A stretch of 60,249 bases of DNA from Gemmatimonadota bacterium (lineage in GTDB: Bacteria > JAAXHH01). Below, piece by piece: positions 7,619-17,135 of the stretch; the first letter of the stretch is position 1; each line of letters starts with the position of its first letter. The notes below the pieces were generated by a model. The model worked only from the letters and a program-made list of their open reading frames with translations. It was not told the origin of the DNA and searched no databases. The translations under genes and the position numbers were made by a program. The stretch covers positions 405-60,653 of the forward strand of contig JAPOYX010000011.1 in assembly GCA_026706345.1 (NCBI GenBank), written 5' to 3'.

Positions 7619-9172
7619 TTATGCCGCCCTCTTCCTCAGAAAAGGCAGCGCGCCGCATTGCCCACGCAGGCGCCGGAGTACGGTCCGGTCATCCTCTTCC
7701 AGTCCCAGCAGGCTCAGAACGCCCAGGTAGACGGCCAGGAAGATCGAGGGCAACGCGGCCGTGCGCAGCCACGGAACATCGGGCACGTAGCTTCCCGCCA
7801 GTAACGCGCATCCGAAGGCGAGGACCGCGGCGGAGCAGGGCTTCAAAAGGCGCCAGGCCAGAGGATGGATCCGGAACAGGTAATATACTTCGAACAGGCG
7901 GATCAGCGTGAGCAGCATGAACGACGCCAGCGTTCCCAGGGCGGCGCCCAGGATGCCCAGACTCGGAATCAGCCACAGGTTCAGAACGAAATTCACGGCT
8001 ACGACCACGACCGTGTTGACGAGGTTGAGCCAGGGCCGGCCCGACATGATGAGCACGGTATCGCCCGAACCCATGGCGGCGTAGACGACCTGGCTCAGGG
8101 CCAGGACGACCATCGCCATGAACCCGGCGCCGAATTCGGGGCCGAACAGTCCAAGCAGTTCATTGCCGATCAACGACACGACGCAGAGGAAACCCACGCC
8201 GATGGTCAGCACCCACCGGGTGACCAGCCGCAGGTTGTGCTCCAGCCGCCGCAGGTCGTTCCGGTGGTTCAGTTCGGCGACGATGGGGCTGAAAATCGGG
8301 TCGAACCACTGGCGGACCTTCTTGGTCAGCAAGGCGATTTCGACTGCGATCACGTAAATGCCCACCTGCGCCGCCGGCAGAAAGTAGCCGACCATGAGCA
8401 CGTCGAGCCGGATCATGACCATGTAGACTAGCTCGTAGCCCATTACCGGCAGCGAGAAGCGGGTCAGCGGGGTGACGATACGCAGTTTGCGCAATTGGAC
8501 GAGGCATGCGCGCCAGGAATAGAACCTGGTGAACACGCGGACGGCGAACAGCAGGCCGCAGGCCAGCGCGGCCAGGTGGGCCGCGGCGATGCCATAGGTG
8601 CGCCAGCCCCAGTAGAACAATGCGCAGGCCGCCCCGAACAGCACCAGCGGCTCGACGACGCCCCGGACCATGGCATCGTATTTCATGACCTTGTGGGCCC
8701 GGGTAACGCCCAGGATGATGTGGGTCACGGCGATCAGCGGCAGGGCGACTGCAAGCAACCGCAGCATGCCGGTAAGCCGGGGTTTCTCAAGCAGGCCTTC
8801 CGCCAGCGCGGGCGCGCCAAGAAAGAGCGCGGCGCCGGTCACGGCACTCAGCAGCAACCCCACGCCCAAAGCCTGCGCGATGGTCCGATGGATGGCACCC
8901 GTATTTCCGTCCTCGCGCAGACGCGGGATGAAATTGACCAGCCCCTTGTCCAGCGAGAACTGACCGACCTTTGCCACGAGGTCCACGATGGTCCACCCGA
9001 GCATGTACAGGCCGAAGACCTCGGCCCCGAACAACCGCGTAAGGACGATGAACGAAACGGACTTTGTCAGTCGCGCCAGCGTTCCGATGAAATTGACGGC
9101 CGCGCCCCGGACGATGGTCAGTGCGTCGGATGCGGGCCGGACCGGAACCGGCTTCTCTCGGGTACGTGTCAT
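7619..9172 (-). CDS. polysaccharide/lipid flippase of the MOP superfamily
   Basis: 517 residues if started at the ATG at 9172, which overlaps the methyltransferase stop as ATGA. The frame is open further up to 9229 but that start would overlap 61 bp. The protein has about 12-14 hydrophobic helices typical of Wzx-like flippases, beginning with VRGAAVNFIGTLARLTKSVSFIVLTRLFGAEVFGLYML and including GYFLPAAQVGIYVIAVEIALL and MSGRPWLNLVNTVVVVAVNFVLNLWLIP. Such proteins move lipid-linked glycans or headgroups across the inner membrane. Lying between a methyltransferase and two CDP-alcohol transferases, it probably flips the product of those enzymes. I see no O-antigen polymerase or glycosyltransferases next to it. 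Confidence 0.87.
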   Translation of the reverse strand: MTRTREKPVPVRPASDALTIVRGAAVNFIGTLARLTKSVSFIVLTRLFGAEVFGLYMLGWTIVDLVAKVGQFSLDKGLVNFIPRLREDGNTGAIHRTIAQALGVGLLLSAVTGAALFLGAPALAEGLLEKPRLTGMLRLLAVALPLIAVTHIILGVTRAHKVMKYDAMVRGVVEPLVLFGAACALFYWGWRTYGIAAAHLAALACGLLFAVRVFTRFYSWRACLVQLRKLRIVTPLTRFSLPVMGYELVYMVMIRLDVLMVGYFLPAAQVGIYVIAVEIALLTKKVRQWFDPIFSPIVAELNHRNDLRRLEHNLRLVTRWVLTIGVGFLCVVSLIGNELLGLFGPEFGAGFMAMVVLALSQVVYAAMGSGDTVLIMSGRPWLNLVNTVVVVAVNFVLNLWLIPSLGILGAALGTLASFMLLTLIRLFEVYYLFRIHPLAWRLLKPCSAAVLAFGCALLAGSYVPDVPWLRTAALPSIFLAVYLGVLSLLGLEEDDRTVLRRLRGQCGALPFLRKRAA

Positions 9173-9951
9173 GACGGGGAACTCGCCGGTCGGGACGTCA
9201 TCCTGCTTGCTTCGATCAACAGGGTCCATCCCCGGTGGTTTCGGGTGAACAGGTTAAACGCGGCGGATACCATCCTGCCGATCGAGACCAGCCCCAGTCG
9301 GGTCACTGCCGCCGGTATCGCGTGCATGCGCTCCGTGGCATAACTCAGCCGGATCAGCGCCAGGTCCGGACTGGAACGAAGCAGGTATCGGTATCTTTCC
9401 AGTTTGAATCCACACGACTCGAGCAAAGACCCGACCTTCGGGTACGTGTAGAACTGCCGGACGGCGTGGAGTTCCCGGTGCTCGTCGCGCCACGCCTTGC
9501 CGATTCCCTCGAGGCTCAGGCTGTCCAGCGTCAACAGGATGCGTCCTCCGGGCCGCAGTACGCGCCACATCTCCAGCAGCGTTTGCCGGTCGTCGGGCAG
9601 ATGCTCGAAGACACACAGGCTGATGACCGTGTCGAACTGGCCCGAGCGGAGGGGGAACGCGCCGGCATCGGCGCAGAAGAAGCCCGTAGAGGGCGTCTTG
9701 TGACAGACCGCGGCACGGCGCAACTGGTCCCGGTTCAGATCGAAGCCGAAAATCCGGGCACCCCGCAAGGCGATCCGGTAATCATAGGTCCCCTCTCCGC
9801 AGCCGATATCGAGGATGCGCTCGTCCCGGCCCGGCCTCAGCCAGCGCAACGCCGGGACCGTTTCCTGGACCCTGCGGAAATTGAAGTCCTTTCTGATCCG
9901 GAGGGAGAAAAAACCCCGAACCCGGTACATCAGCCCGCTCTGTCCGCTCAT
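9169..9951 (-). CDS. class I SAM-dependent methyltransferase
   Basis: 260 residues. The S-adenosylmethionine-binding glycine loop is ILDIGCGEGTYDY, followed by acidic FGFDLNRDQL, the DAGAFPLRSGQFDTVISLCVFEHL segment and WRVLRPGGRILLTL, the Methyltransf_11 pattern. The target is unknown; in this operon a methylated headgroup or lipid is likely. The start ATG at 9951 lies in a 17-bp duplication that also contains the stop codon of the upstream gene. The 3' end overlaps the flippase start (ATGA), so the genes are probably translationally coupled. Confidence 0.85.
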   Translation of the reverse strand: MSGQSGLMYRVRGFFSLRIRKDFNFRRVQETVPALRWLRPGRDERILDIGCGEGTYDYRIALRGARIFGFDLNRDQLRRAAVCHKTPSTGFFCADAGAFPLRSGQFDTVISLCVFEHLPDDRQTLLEMWRVLRPGGRILLTLDSLSLEGIGKAWRDEHRELHAVRQFYTYPKVGSLLESCGFKLERYRYLLRSSPDLALIRLSYATERMHAIPAAVTRLGLVSIGRMVSAAFNLFTRNHRGWTLLIEASRMTSRPASSPS

Positions 9952-9973
9952 GTGCTCTGTCCGCTCATGTGCT
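9938..9973. repeat. 17-bp-offset duplication of a stop/start junction
   Basis: ctctgtccgctcatgtgct occurs at 9938-9956 and 9955-9973. On the minus strand each copy carries ATGA. The upstream copy's TGA ends the nucleotidyltransferase fusion gene and the downstream copy's ATG starts the methyltransferase, so an ancestral ATGA overlap appears to have been split by duplication. Confidence 0.85.
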
Positions 9974-11413
9974 CACATCCATAACCGGCCGGTCCCGCGC
10001 CAGCAGCCGGCCCGTCGAAATGAATATGGCGAGGCCCATGACCAGGCCGCCGGCCGTAACGGTCCAGAACATCCAGTTCAGGAGTCCCAGCGCGGCGAAG
10101 CACAGCAACAGCATGGTAAAGAAGTCTCTCTTACTCATCATCCGGAACACGTTGAGCAGCCGGGCGGCCAGGGCGCGGCGCCGGCCGACGGCATGCCGCT
10201 CGAAGGCCCGGTTGAACCGTACGAGACTGCCGCTCCCGCCGGTCTGCAGCAGATAGTAGTACATCACGAGGATCGACGCGGCCACGACGGCGACGGACCC
10301 TATCCCCAGAGACCGGACCACGGTCTCATCGGAGTCGCCCGCGTAAGCCCAGACCACGGCGGAAAAGAACGCCAGGTAGGTCAGGTTGTCCGTGATCGTG
10401 TCGAGCCACGACCCGTATTTCGATTCGCGGAAGGTCAGGACGGCCACCTCCCCGTCGCATCCGTCGAGAATGGACGAAACCTGGAAAAGAAAGGCGCCCA
10501 GCAGCACCGTCCAGTAGGTGCCGTCCAGCACGAACCAGGCTCCGAGCAGGCCGGAAAGAAACGTGACCAGGGTGACCATGTTGGGGGTGACCGGCACCTT
10601 GACCAGCCATCGGCTGATGCGGGTCGAAACCGGCCTGTTGACATACCGGGCAACCCAGCCGTCGGTGGGCTTCACGAGACGCCTGATCAGGGCCTTTTCA
10701 CCGTGCGCCAGCATTTCGGGCGTATCGACGTCCTGCCAGAAACCCTCGCCGATGTCGAAGGCGCGCATCCTTCCTTCCCCGGCCAGCGCCCGGATGCCGT
10801 CGCTCAACGCGCACCCCCCGGGGCCGTCCACGGCTTCGAGGGCGTCGAACAGGGCCGGCGTACAATGGAACATGCCGGTGTCGACCGCGTTGTACTCCCG
10901 AAGTTCCTTGTCGATTCGGACCACCCTGTCTTCACGCACCTCCACCTTGGTGGCGTCGTCCAGGTCGTACACGGTTTCGATTTTCCGGTCGACGGCGAGC
11001 AGACACTCCCCTTCGGCGACCGGTTCTTCGAGCAGTCGCTCCAGCGTCCGTTGCTCGAACAGGTGATCCGCCATGAGCAGGACAAAGGGCTCGGCCAGGA
11101 GAGACCGGGCGGCCAGGACGGAAACACCGTTGGGCATGTGCCATCGTTCGTTGTGCACCCATTCGATCCGGCAGCCGTCCAGGCCGGAATCATGCGACAG
11201 AGTCTCGTGAAAGCGGTCCGCTTCGTACCCCGTTACGATGACGAAGCGCGTTATGCCGGCCCTGCCGGCCGTCAGTATGATACGCTTGATCAAAGGCACG
11301 CCGCAGAGCTTCAACAGCGGTTTGGGCACCGGACCGGTTACCGTTTGAAGGCGCGCGCCCGCGCCGCCGGCGATGATGAGCGCCGAAGTCGCGCTGCTCA
11401 TATGCTGATCCAT
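9965..11413 (-). CDS. bifunctional nucleotidyltransferase/CDP-alcohol phosphatidyltransferase (IPCT-DIPPS-like)
   Basis: 482 residues. Residues 11-235 are an intact sugar-phosphate nucleotidyltransferase (GGAGARLQ loop at 16-23, PVPKPLLKLCG with the substrate-contacting Lys, LLMAD metal Asp near 115, and a second Asp in FWQDVD). Residues 260-470 are a multi-pass CDP-alcohol phosphatidyltransferase with D317-xx-D320-G-xx-A-V325-x8-G334-xxx-D338-xxx-D342; the normally conserved Arg of the motif is Val325. The architecture is that of the inositol-1-phosphate cytidylyltransferase/di-myo-inositol-phosphate-phosphate synthase fusion, which activates a polyol phosphate with CTP and condenses it with an acceptor alcohol. 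The acceptor here is unknown. MSSATS at 11401 is an alternative start. It lies 65 bp after the M56 gene. Confidence 0.85.
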   Translation of the reverse strand: MDQHMSSATSALIIAGGAGARLQTVTGPVPKPLLKLCGVPLIKRIILTAGRAGITRFVIVTGYEADRFHETLSHDSGLDGCRIEWVHNERWHMPNGVSVLAARSLLAEPFVLLMADHLFEQRTLERLLEEPVAEGECLLAVDRKIETVYDLDDATKVEVREDRVVRIDKELREYNAVDTGMFHCTPALFDALEAVDGPGGCALSDGIRALAGEGRMRAFDIGEGFWQDVDTPEMLAHGEKALIRRLVKPTDGWVARYVNRPVSTRISRWLVKVPVTPNMVTLVTFLSGLLGAWFVLDGTYWTVLLGAFLFQVSSILDGCDGEVAVLTFRESKYGSWLDTITDNLTYLAFFSAVVWAYAGDSDETVVRSLGIGSVAVVAASILVMYYYLLQTGGSGSLVRFNRAFERHAVGRRRALAARLLNVFRMMSKRDFFTMLLLCFAALGLLNWMFWTVTAGGLVMGLAIFISTGRLLARDRPVMDVST

Positions 11414-11478
11414 TTGTCGAGATTCAGATGGTCATGTGGACGGATGAAGGAACCAGAAGATGAGCCAGAAAAGACGAG

Positions 11479-13485
11479 CTAGAAGATTGCGGAAAAGCCC
11501 AAGGTCATCTCCGGGTAAAGAGGACGGGAGATGACATCCAGTTCCTTCCGGTAGGCCGCCTGTACCACCATGGCGACGTGCCGTTCCCAGAAGTAACGCA
11601 TCCCTACCCCGGCGTCGACCATGGCCATGTGGCGGTTTTGCGGTCTGATCTCCAGGCCGGTGCCGCAGCCGAAGAAGGGTGTGAAGGATCCGCCCGGGAC
11701 GGTAAGATTGTAGCGATAGAAAGCCCCGATTCGGGTAATCCGGTCGGCCTGCTCTTCTTCCTGGACTTCAAGCACGTCCCTGCGCAGGGACGTGCTGCCG
11801 AAACCGGCCAGTTTCCTGGCCCGAAGCAGATTGCCGGTGTATGAAACGCCGGGAGACCGCCCGGCATCGTCAAACGCCTCCGTATCATCCGGCCGGTGGA
11901 TGGAAAACACGCCGCCGAACTGGTGGGTGGGCGTAAGGAAGTAACCGGCGCTCAGGGAGACGGTGGCCGGATCGAACAAAGCGTTACCCGTCTGGCCCAC
12001 ACCCTGCACCTCGATACGTCCCTGCCTGAGCCTGTTCCCCGCGGACCGGGGTCGATCCGGCACGAGCGCGGCAACGGAAGGTCCGGGGGCGGCGGGGCTT
12101 ATACCCTGGTGTCCCACGGGCTCGAAAGCCCCGCTTGAGTAACCGGCGTTCGGTCTGATCATCATGGCAGCCGTGGACCTGCGCGGCGCGGGCCGGCCAT
12201 CGACCATGATCCTGGGAAAATCATTACGGGCGACCGAATCCGTCCTGCGCTCAACCAAGCCGGCCGGAGAATCCAATCCGCCGGATTCCACGGCGCCATG
12301 CTCCGGCCGGGACGGGACCGGCTCGATCCGGCGGGGTTCCGGCCCGGCGATGATACCGCCAGTCCGCGCGGCGGCAGGCATATCGACCGAGCCAGCCAGG
12401 CGGGCAGGGCCGACCAGGTCGACTGGACCGACTGCCTCGTGCGAGCCGTCCGGACCGATCGGGCTGACCGGGCTGACCAAGCCGCCCAGGCTGACCGGCG
12501 CATTCAAATCGGAATGGAACAGGGGCATAACCGCGATCAGCGTACAGAAACCGACGGCCAGCAAGGAGAAGAGGGCACTTTGCTTCTGGCTCACCGCCGA
12601 ACCGAGCAGGTCCCGGATACGTATGGCTACCACGGAGGCCGACCTCGCCAGTTCGAGGACCGCCTGCCAGTGCGTCCGGACCTTGCCCCCGGCAACCTTC
12701 AGCAGGGTGGAAGCGTAGCGCTCCGGATGACTGGATACACGGACGACGGCTGCGTCGCAGGCCCGTTCCGCTTCGATATCGATTCGGCGTGTAGCGTACC
12801 AGACCGCCGGATGGAAGAAAAAGAAGATCCTGGCGAACTGTACCAGGACGACCGTCAGGTGGTCCCGCCGGGCGTAGTGCGCCAATTCATGAAGCAGGAC
12901 CTGTCTGAGTTCCGCGTCGGAAAGTTCCAGGATGCACCATGAGGGGATCACGACGACAGGCCGCCCCACGGCGATCAGCGCGGGTCCTTCAAACTCGTCC
13001 GAGACCCGCAAGGCCACCTTACGCTTCAATCCCAATTCGGCCAGGCAACTGTCGAACGACGCGCGTACCCGGAGGACGGTGACCGGAACGGCCCTGCGCT
13101 TTCTCCGCGTCAGCATGATGACCGCGGATACGACTCGGATCACTCCGAGACCGGCAATGGCGATCCAGGCCAGTCCCGTACCGGCATAGATATAGGTTTC
13201 CAGGAAGTAGCGACCGCCCGGGGCGGGTCCTGCGGCGTGTACCACGGGCGCCCACGGGATCTCGAACGGACCCGGCCAGGGCAGCACGACGGAGAATATC
13301 AGTTTAGCCAGTACCAGCAGCCAGAGGAAATGCCTGATCCTGGGCGGACAGCCCGGGTTCAATAAAAGCAACGCCCAGACCAGAACGCCCAGGATCAACG
13401 CTTCCAGGCTTGGCAGCCACAACAGGTCCACGACCCCGCGGCCCAACCGGTCGAAGAGCGTGATTGCGTAGCCCGGGTCAGTCAT
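11479..13485 (-). CDS. M56 (BlaR1-like) membrane metallopeptidase with a C-terminal beta-barrel-like extension
   Basis: 668 residues. The N-terminal 330 residues form the M56 core: membrane helices (ALILGVLVWALLLL, FLWLLVLAKLIFSVVL, AWIAIAGLGVIRVVSAVIM), then the zinc motif HELAH at 199-203 and another helix before residue 330. BlaR1/MecR1 proteases cleave a partner repressor after sensing a signal. A low-complexity Pro/Gly/Ser linker of about 160 residues follows. Residues about 495-668 look like an outer-membrane beta-barrel (alternating strands such as SLSAGYFLTPTHQFGGVFSI, GAFYRYNLTVPGG, TPFFGCGTGLEI, DAGVGMRYFWERHVAMVVQAAYR) ending in Phe. No penicillin-binding sensor domain is visible. 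The ATG overlaps the blaI stop by 8 bp. Confidence 0.85.
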   Translation of the reverse strand: MTDPGYAITLFDRLGRGVVDLLWLPSLEALILGVLVWALLLLNPGCPPRIRHFLWLLVLAKLIFSVVLPWPGPFEIPWAPVVHAAGPAPGGRYFLETYIYAGTGLAWIAIAGLGVIRVVSAVIMLTRRKRRAVPVTVLRVRASFDSCLAELGLKRKVALRVSDEFEGPALIAVGRPVVVIPSWCILELSDAELRQVLLHELAHYARRDHLTVVLVQFARIFFFFHPAVWYATRRIDIEAERACDAAVVRVSSHPERYASTLLKVAGGKVRTHWQAVLELARSASVVAIRIRDLLGSAVSQKQSALFSLLAVGFCTLIAVMPLFHSDLNAPVSLGGLVSPVSPIGPDGSHEAVGPVDLVGPARLAGSVDMPAAARTGGIIAGPEPRRIEPVPSRPEHGAVESGGLDSPAGLVERRTDSVARNDFPRIMVDGRPAPRRSTAAMMIRPNAGYSSGAFEPVGHQGISPAAPGPSVAALVPDRPRSAGNRLRQGRIEVQGVGQTGNALFDPATVSLSAGYFLTPTHQFGGVFSIHRPDDTEAFDDAGRSPGVSYTGNLLRARKLAGFGSTSLRRDVLEVQEEEQADRITRIGAFYRYNLTVPGGSFTPFFGCGTGLEIRPQNRHMAMVDAGVGMRYFWERHVAMVVQAAYRKELDVISRPLYPEMTLGFSAIF

Positions 13486-13873
13486 CCGATGCCTCCGAGG
13501 CCAACCGGTCCAGCAGATTGCGCAGGCTTTCGGCTTCTTCCGCGGTCAACGCGTCCGATTCGATCAGGTGCAGCACCAGGGACTGCGGCGATCCGGCGAA
13601 CAATTTGTCCACGACCGCCGTTATGACTTCCTGGCGCACGCCTTCCGGCTTCACGATGGCGGTGTATACGAAGGCCCGACCTTCGCGGCTATGCCGCACT
13701 ACGCCCTTCTGGGTGAGTATGGACAGGACCGTCTGAACGGTCGTGTACGCCAGGGGACGCTGGTCTCGAAGCGAATCGACGATCTGGCGCACCGTCGCCC
13801 GCCTCAGGCGCCAGACGACATTCATGATGTCGATTTCCAGGTCCGTCAGCGAAGACAGCTTCTTTCTGGCCAT
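13478..13873 (-). CDS. blaI: BlaI/MecI-family transcriptional repressor
   Basis: 131 residues from ATG 13873 (MARKKLSSLTDLEIDIMNVVW), which has AAGGGA upstream; an in-frame extension to 13933 is less likely. The winged-helix pattern of the family is clear: LTDLEIDIMNVVWRLRRATVRQIVDSL, then YTTVQTVLSILTQKGVVRHSREGRAFVYTAIV, and a helical dimerisation tail. BlaI proteins repress their own operon and targets until the BlaR1 protease cleaves them. The partner M56 gene overlaps directly. A dyad at 13935-13948, 62 bp upstream of the start, is the likely autoregulatory operator; the same core occurs before the phosphatase gene. Confidence 0.9.
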   Translation of the reverse strand: MARKKLSSLTDLEIDIMNVVWRLRRATVRQIVDSLRDQRPLAYTTVQTVLSILTQKGVVRHSREGRAFVYTAIVKPEGVRQEVITAVVDKLFAGSPQSLVLHLIESDALTAEEAESLRNLLDRLASEASDD

Positions 13874-13934
13874 CCGGTCCCTTGTCCAGTGCACCGCGTC
13901 CGCACGCCGAAGCCGTGGCCGGCGCGAACGCATG

Positions 13935-13948
13935 ACTAAGTTTTTAGT
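13935..13948. promoter_or_regulatory. candidate BlaI operator upstream of blaI
   Basis: ACTAA-GTTT-TTAGT is a perfect 5-bp inverted repeat in an AT-rich strip between blaI and lpxH. Its core CTAAGTTTTTAG recurs at 3181-3192 (opposite strand). It resembles the ACTA/TAGT-type half-sites of BlaI/MecI operators. Binding is inferred. Confidence 0.6.
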
Positions 13949-14074
13949 AGTTAAATATATGGCCCCATGTATCTTAATTAACGCGCTGGACGTGAATTGT
14001 CAATGCAAACGTTGTCCTCCCGGACGCCGGGAAAACCGACCGGTTCCGGACAAAATTCAGGTCTGATACCGGCC

Positions 14075-14815
14075 ATGATGGAAGACCCCGTCTACTTCAT
14101 TTCCGATGCCCACCTGGGGATCGAAGATTACGCGGCGGAGGAAGGTAGAAGAGCGCGCCTGCTGACCTTCCTGCGAAGCCTCCGGGGCAAGACCCGGCAA
14201 TTGTACATCGTGGGCGATCTGTTCGATTTCTGGTTCGAGTACCGCACTGTCGTGCCGCGCCAGCACTACACGGTGCTGCACGCGCTGAGTTCGCTGGTCG
14301 AGAGCGGGGTCCGGGTAATCTACCTTGCCGGCAATCACGATTTCTGGCTGGGTACGTTCCTGAACGAGCAGGTCGGTGTGGAAACGGCCGACGGACCGCT
14401 GACCGTCACTCACCACGGCCGGAAGATCTATATCGCCCACGGCCACGGGCTCATATCCAGGGACCTTGGATACCGCCTGCTTGCGAAGATCATGCACAGC
14501 GCTTTCAGCATCCGCCTGTTTCAGCTGATTCATCCGGACTGCGGTTTCAGGATCGGCCGCCTGGTATCGCGGTTGAGCAGGCGCCACGGCACACCCACGG
14601 CGTGGGACCCGCGGGAAGCCTACCGGGACCTGGCCTTCTCACTGCTCGACCAGGGCTACGACGCAGTGGTCTTCGGGCACAACCACTACCCGACGCTGCA
14701 GCATAAGGGGGACAAGGTGTATATCAACCTCGGGGACTGGCTCCGGCACGATACCTATGGCGTGTTGCGCGACGGGGAGATGACCCTGGAGAAGCACGGG
14801 GCCGCGGGGAGGTAG
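14075..14815 (+). CDS. lpxH: UDP-2,3-diacylglucosamine diphosphatase
   Basis: 246 residues from ATG 14075 (MMEDPVYF); ATG 14078 is equally possible. All calcineurin-type metal motifs of the family are present in order: SDAHLG, GDLFDFWFEY, GNHDFW, AHGHG and GHNHYP. LpxH hydrolyses UDP-2,3-diacylglucosamine to lipid X in the lipid A pathway at the cytoplasmic face of the inner membrane. Its presence shows a lipopolysaccharide-type outer membrane. It is divergent from blaI and stands alone, with a terminator hairpin about 100 bp downstream. Length is normal for the family. Confidence 0.88.
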   Translation: MMEDPVYFISDAHLGIEDYAAEEGRRARLLTFLRSLRGKTRQLYIVGDLFDFWFEYRTVVPRQHYTVLHALSSLVESGVRVIYLAGNHDFWLGTFLNEQVGVETADGPLTVTHHGRKIYIAHGHGLISRDLGYRLLAKIMHSAFSIRLFQLIHPDCGFRIGRLVSRLSRRHGTPTAWDPREAYRDLAFSLLDQGYDAVVFGHNHYPTLQHKGDKVYINLGDWLRHDTYGVLRDGEMTLEKHGAAGR

Positions 14816-14912
14816 TACGGGACGAGATAACTGGAAAGCGGGGGCGGTACCCGGGTGCAATCGCGATTGACCCTGTCACTCCAGGCTACCTGCAAGCATT
14901 CCGAAGAATGAA

Positions 14913-14938
14913 GCCCCGGCGCGTTCCTGCACCGGGGC
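14913..14938. terminator. bidirectional hairpin between lpxH and the collagen-like gene
   Basis: GCCCCGG (14913-14919) pairs with CCGGGGC (14932-14938) across a 12-base loop between two convergent genes. There is no long T tract; the flanks AAG and CTT extend the stem slightly. Confidence 0.55.
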
Positions 14939-14990
14939 CTTGCCGTTACCCCCGACTACGGACCGGGGTTGTTCCGAACGGTGTGAAAGA

Positions 14991-16890
<1,900 letters not shown>

Positions 16891-17040
16891 ATGAATAAAG
16901 ACCATCACTTCAGGGTGCTCGAGAAAAACCAGGAGAAGCTGCTGGCACTCGTCGTCAGGTTGGAACACGAGGTGAGAGACTTGCGTATCCTTGTAAGGGA
17001 GATACTGCACGCCATGAAGAAGACGGAAAACCGCCGCTAG
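16891..17040 (+). CDS. small coiled-coil protein of unknown function
   Basis: 49 residues starting MNKDHHFRVLEKNQEKLLALVV. The composition is coding-like, rich in Lys, Glu, Leu and Arg. The heptad spacing (LEKNQEKLLALVVRLEHEVRDLRILVREIL) predicts one amphipathic helix or coiled coil. No family is recognised. There is no strong ribosome site, so this could be an unused frame; its non-random amino acid use is the only support. Confidence 0.35.
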   Translation: MNKDHHFRVLEKNQEKLLALVVRLEHEVRDLRILVREILHAMKKTENRR

Positions 17041-17135
17041 GAGAAGACCTGAATGACGTGAGCGTGAGCGTGAGCGTCTGCGTCGGGTTGCGACCCGGTC
17101 GCGGGTGCGCCGGGTCTGTAGCGGACGCCCGGAAC

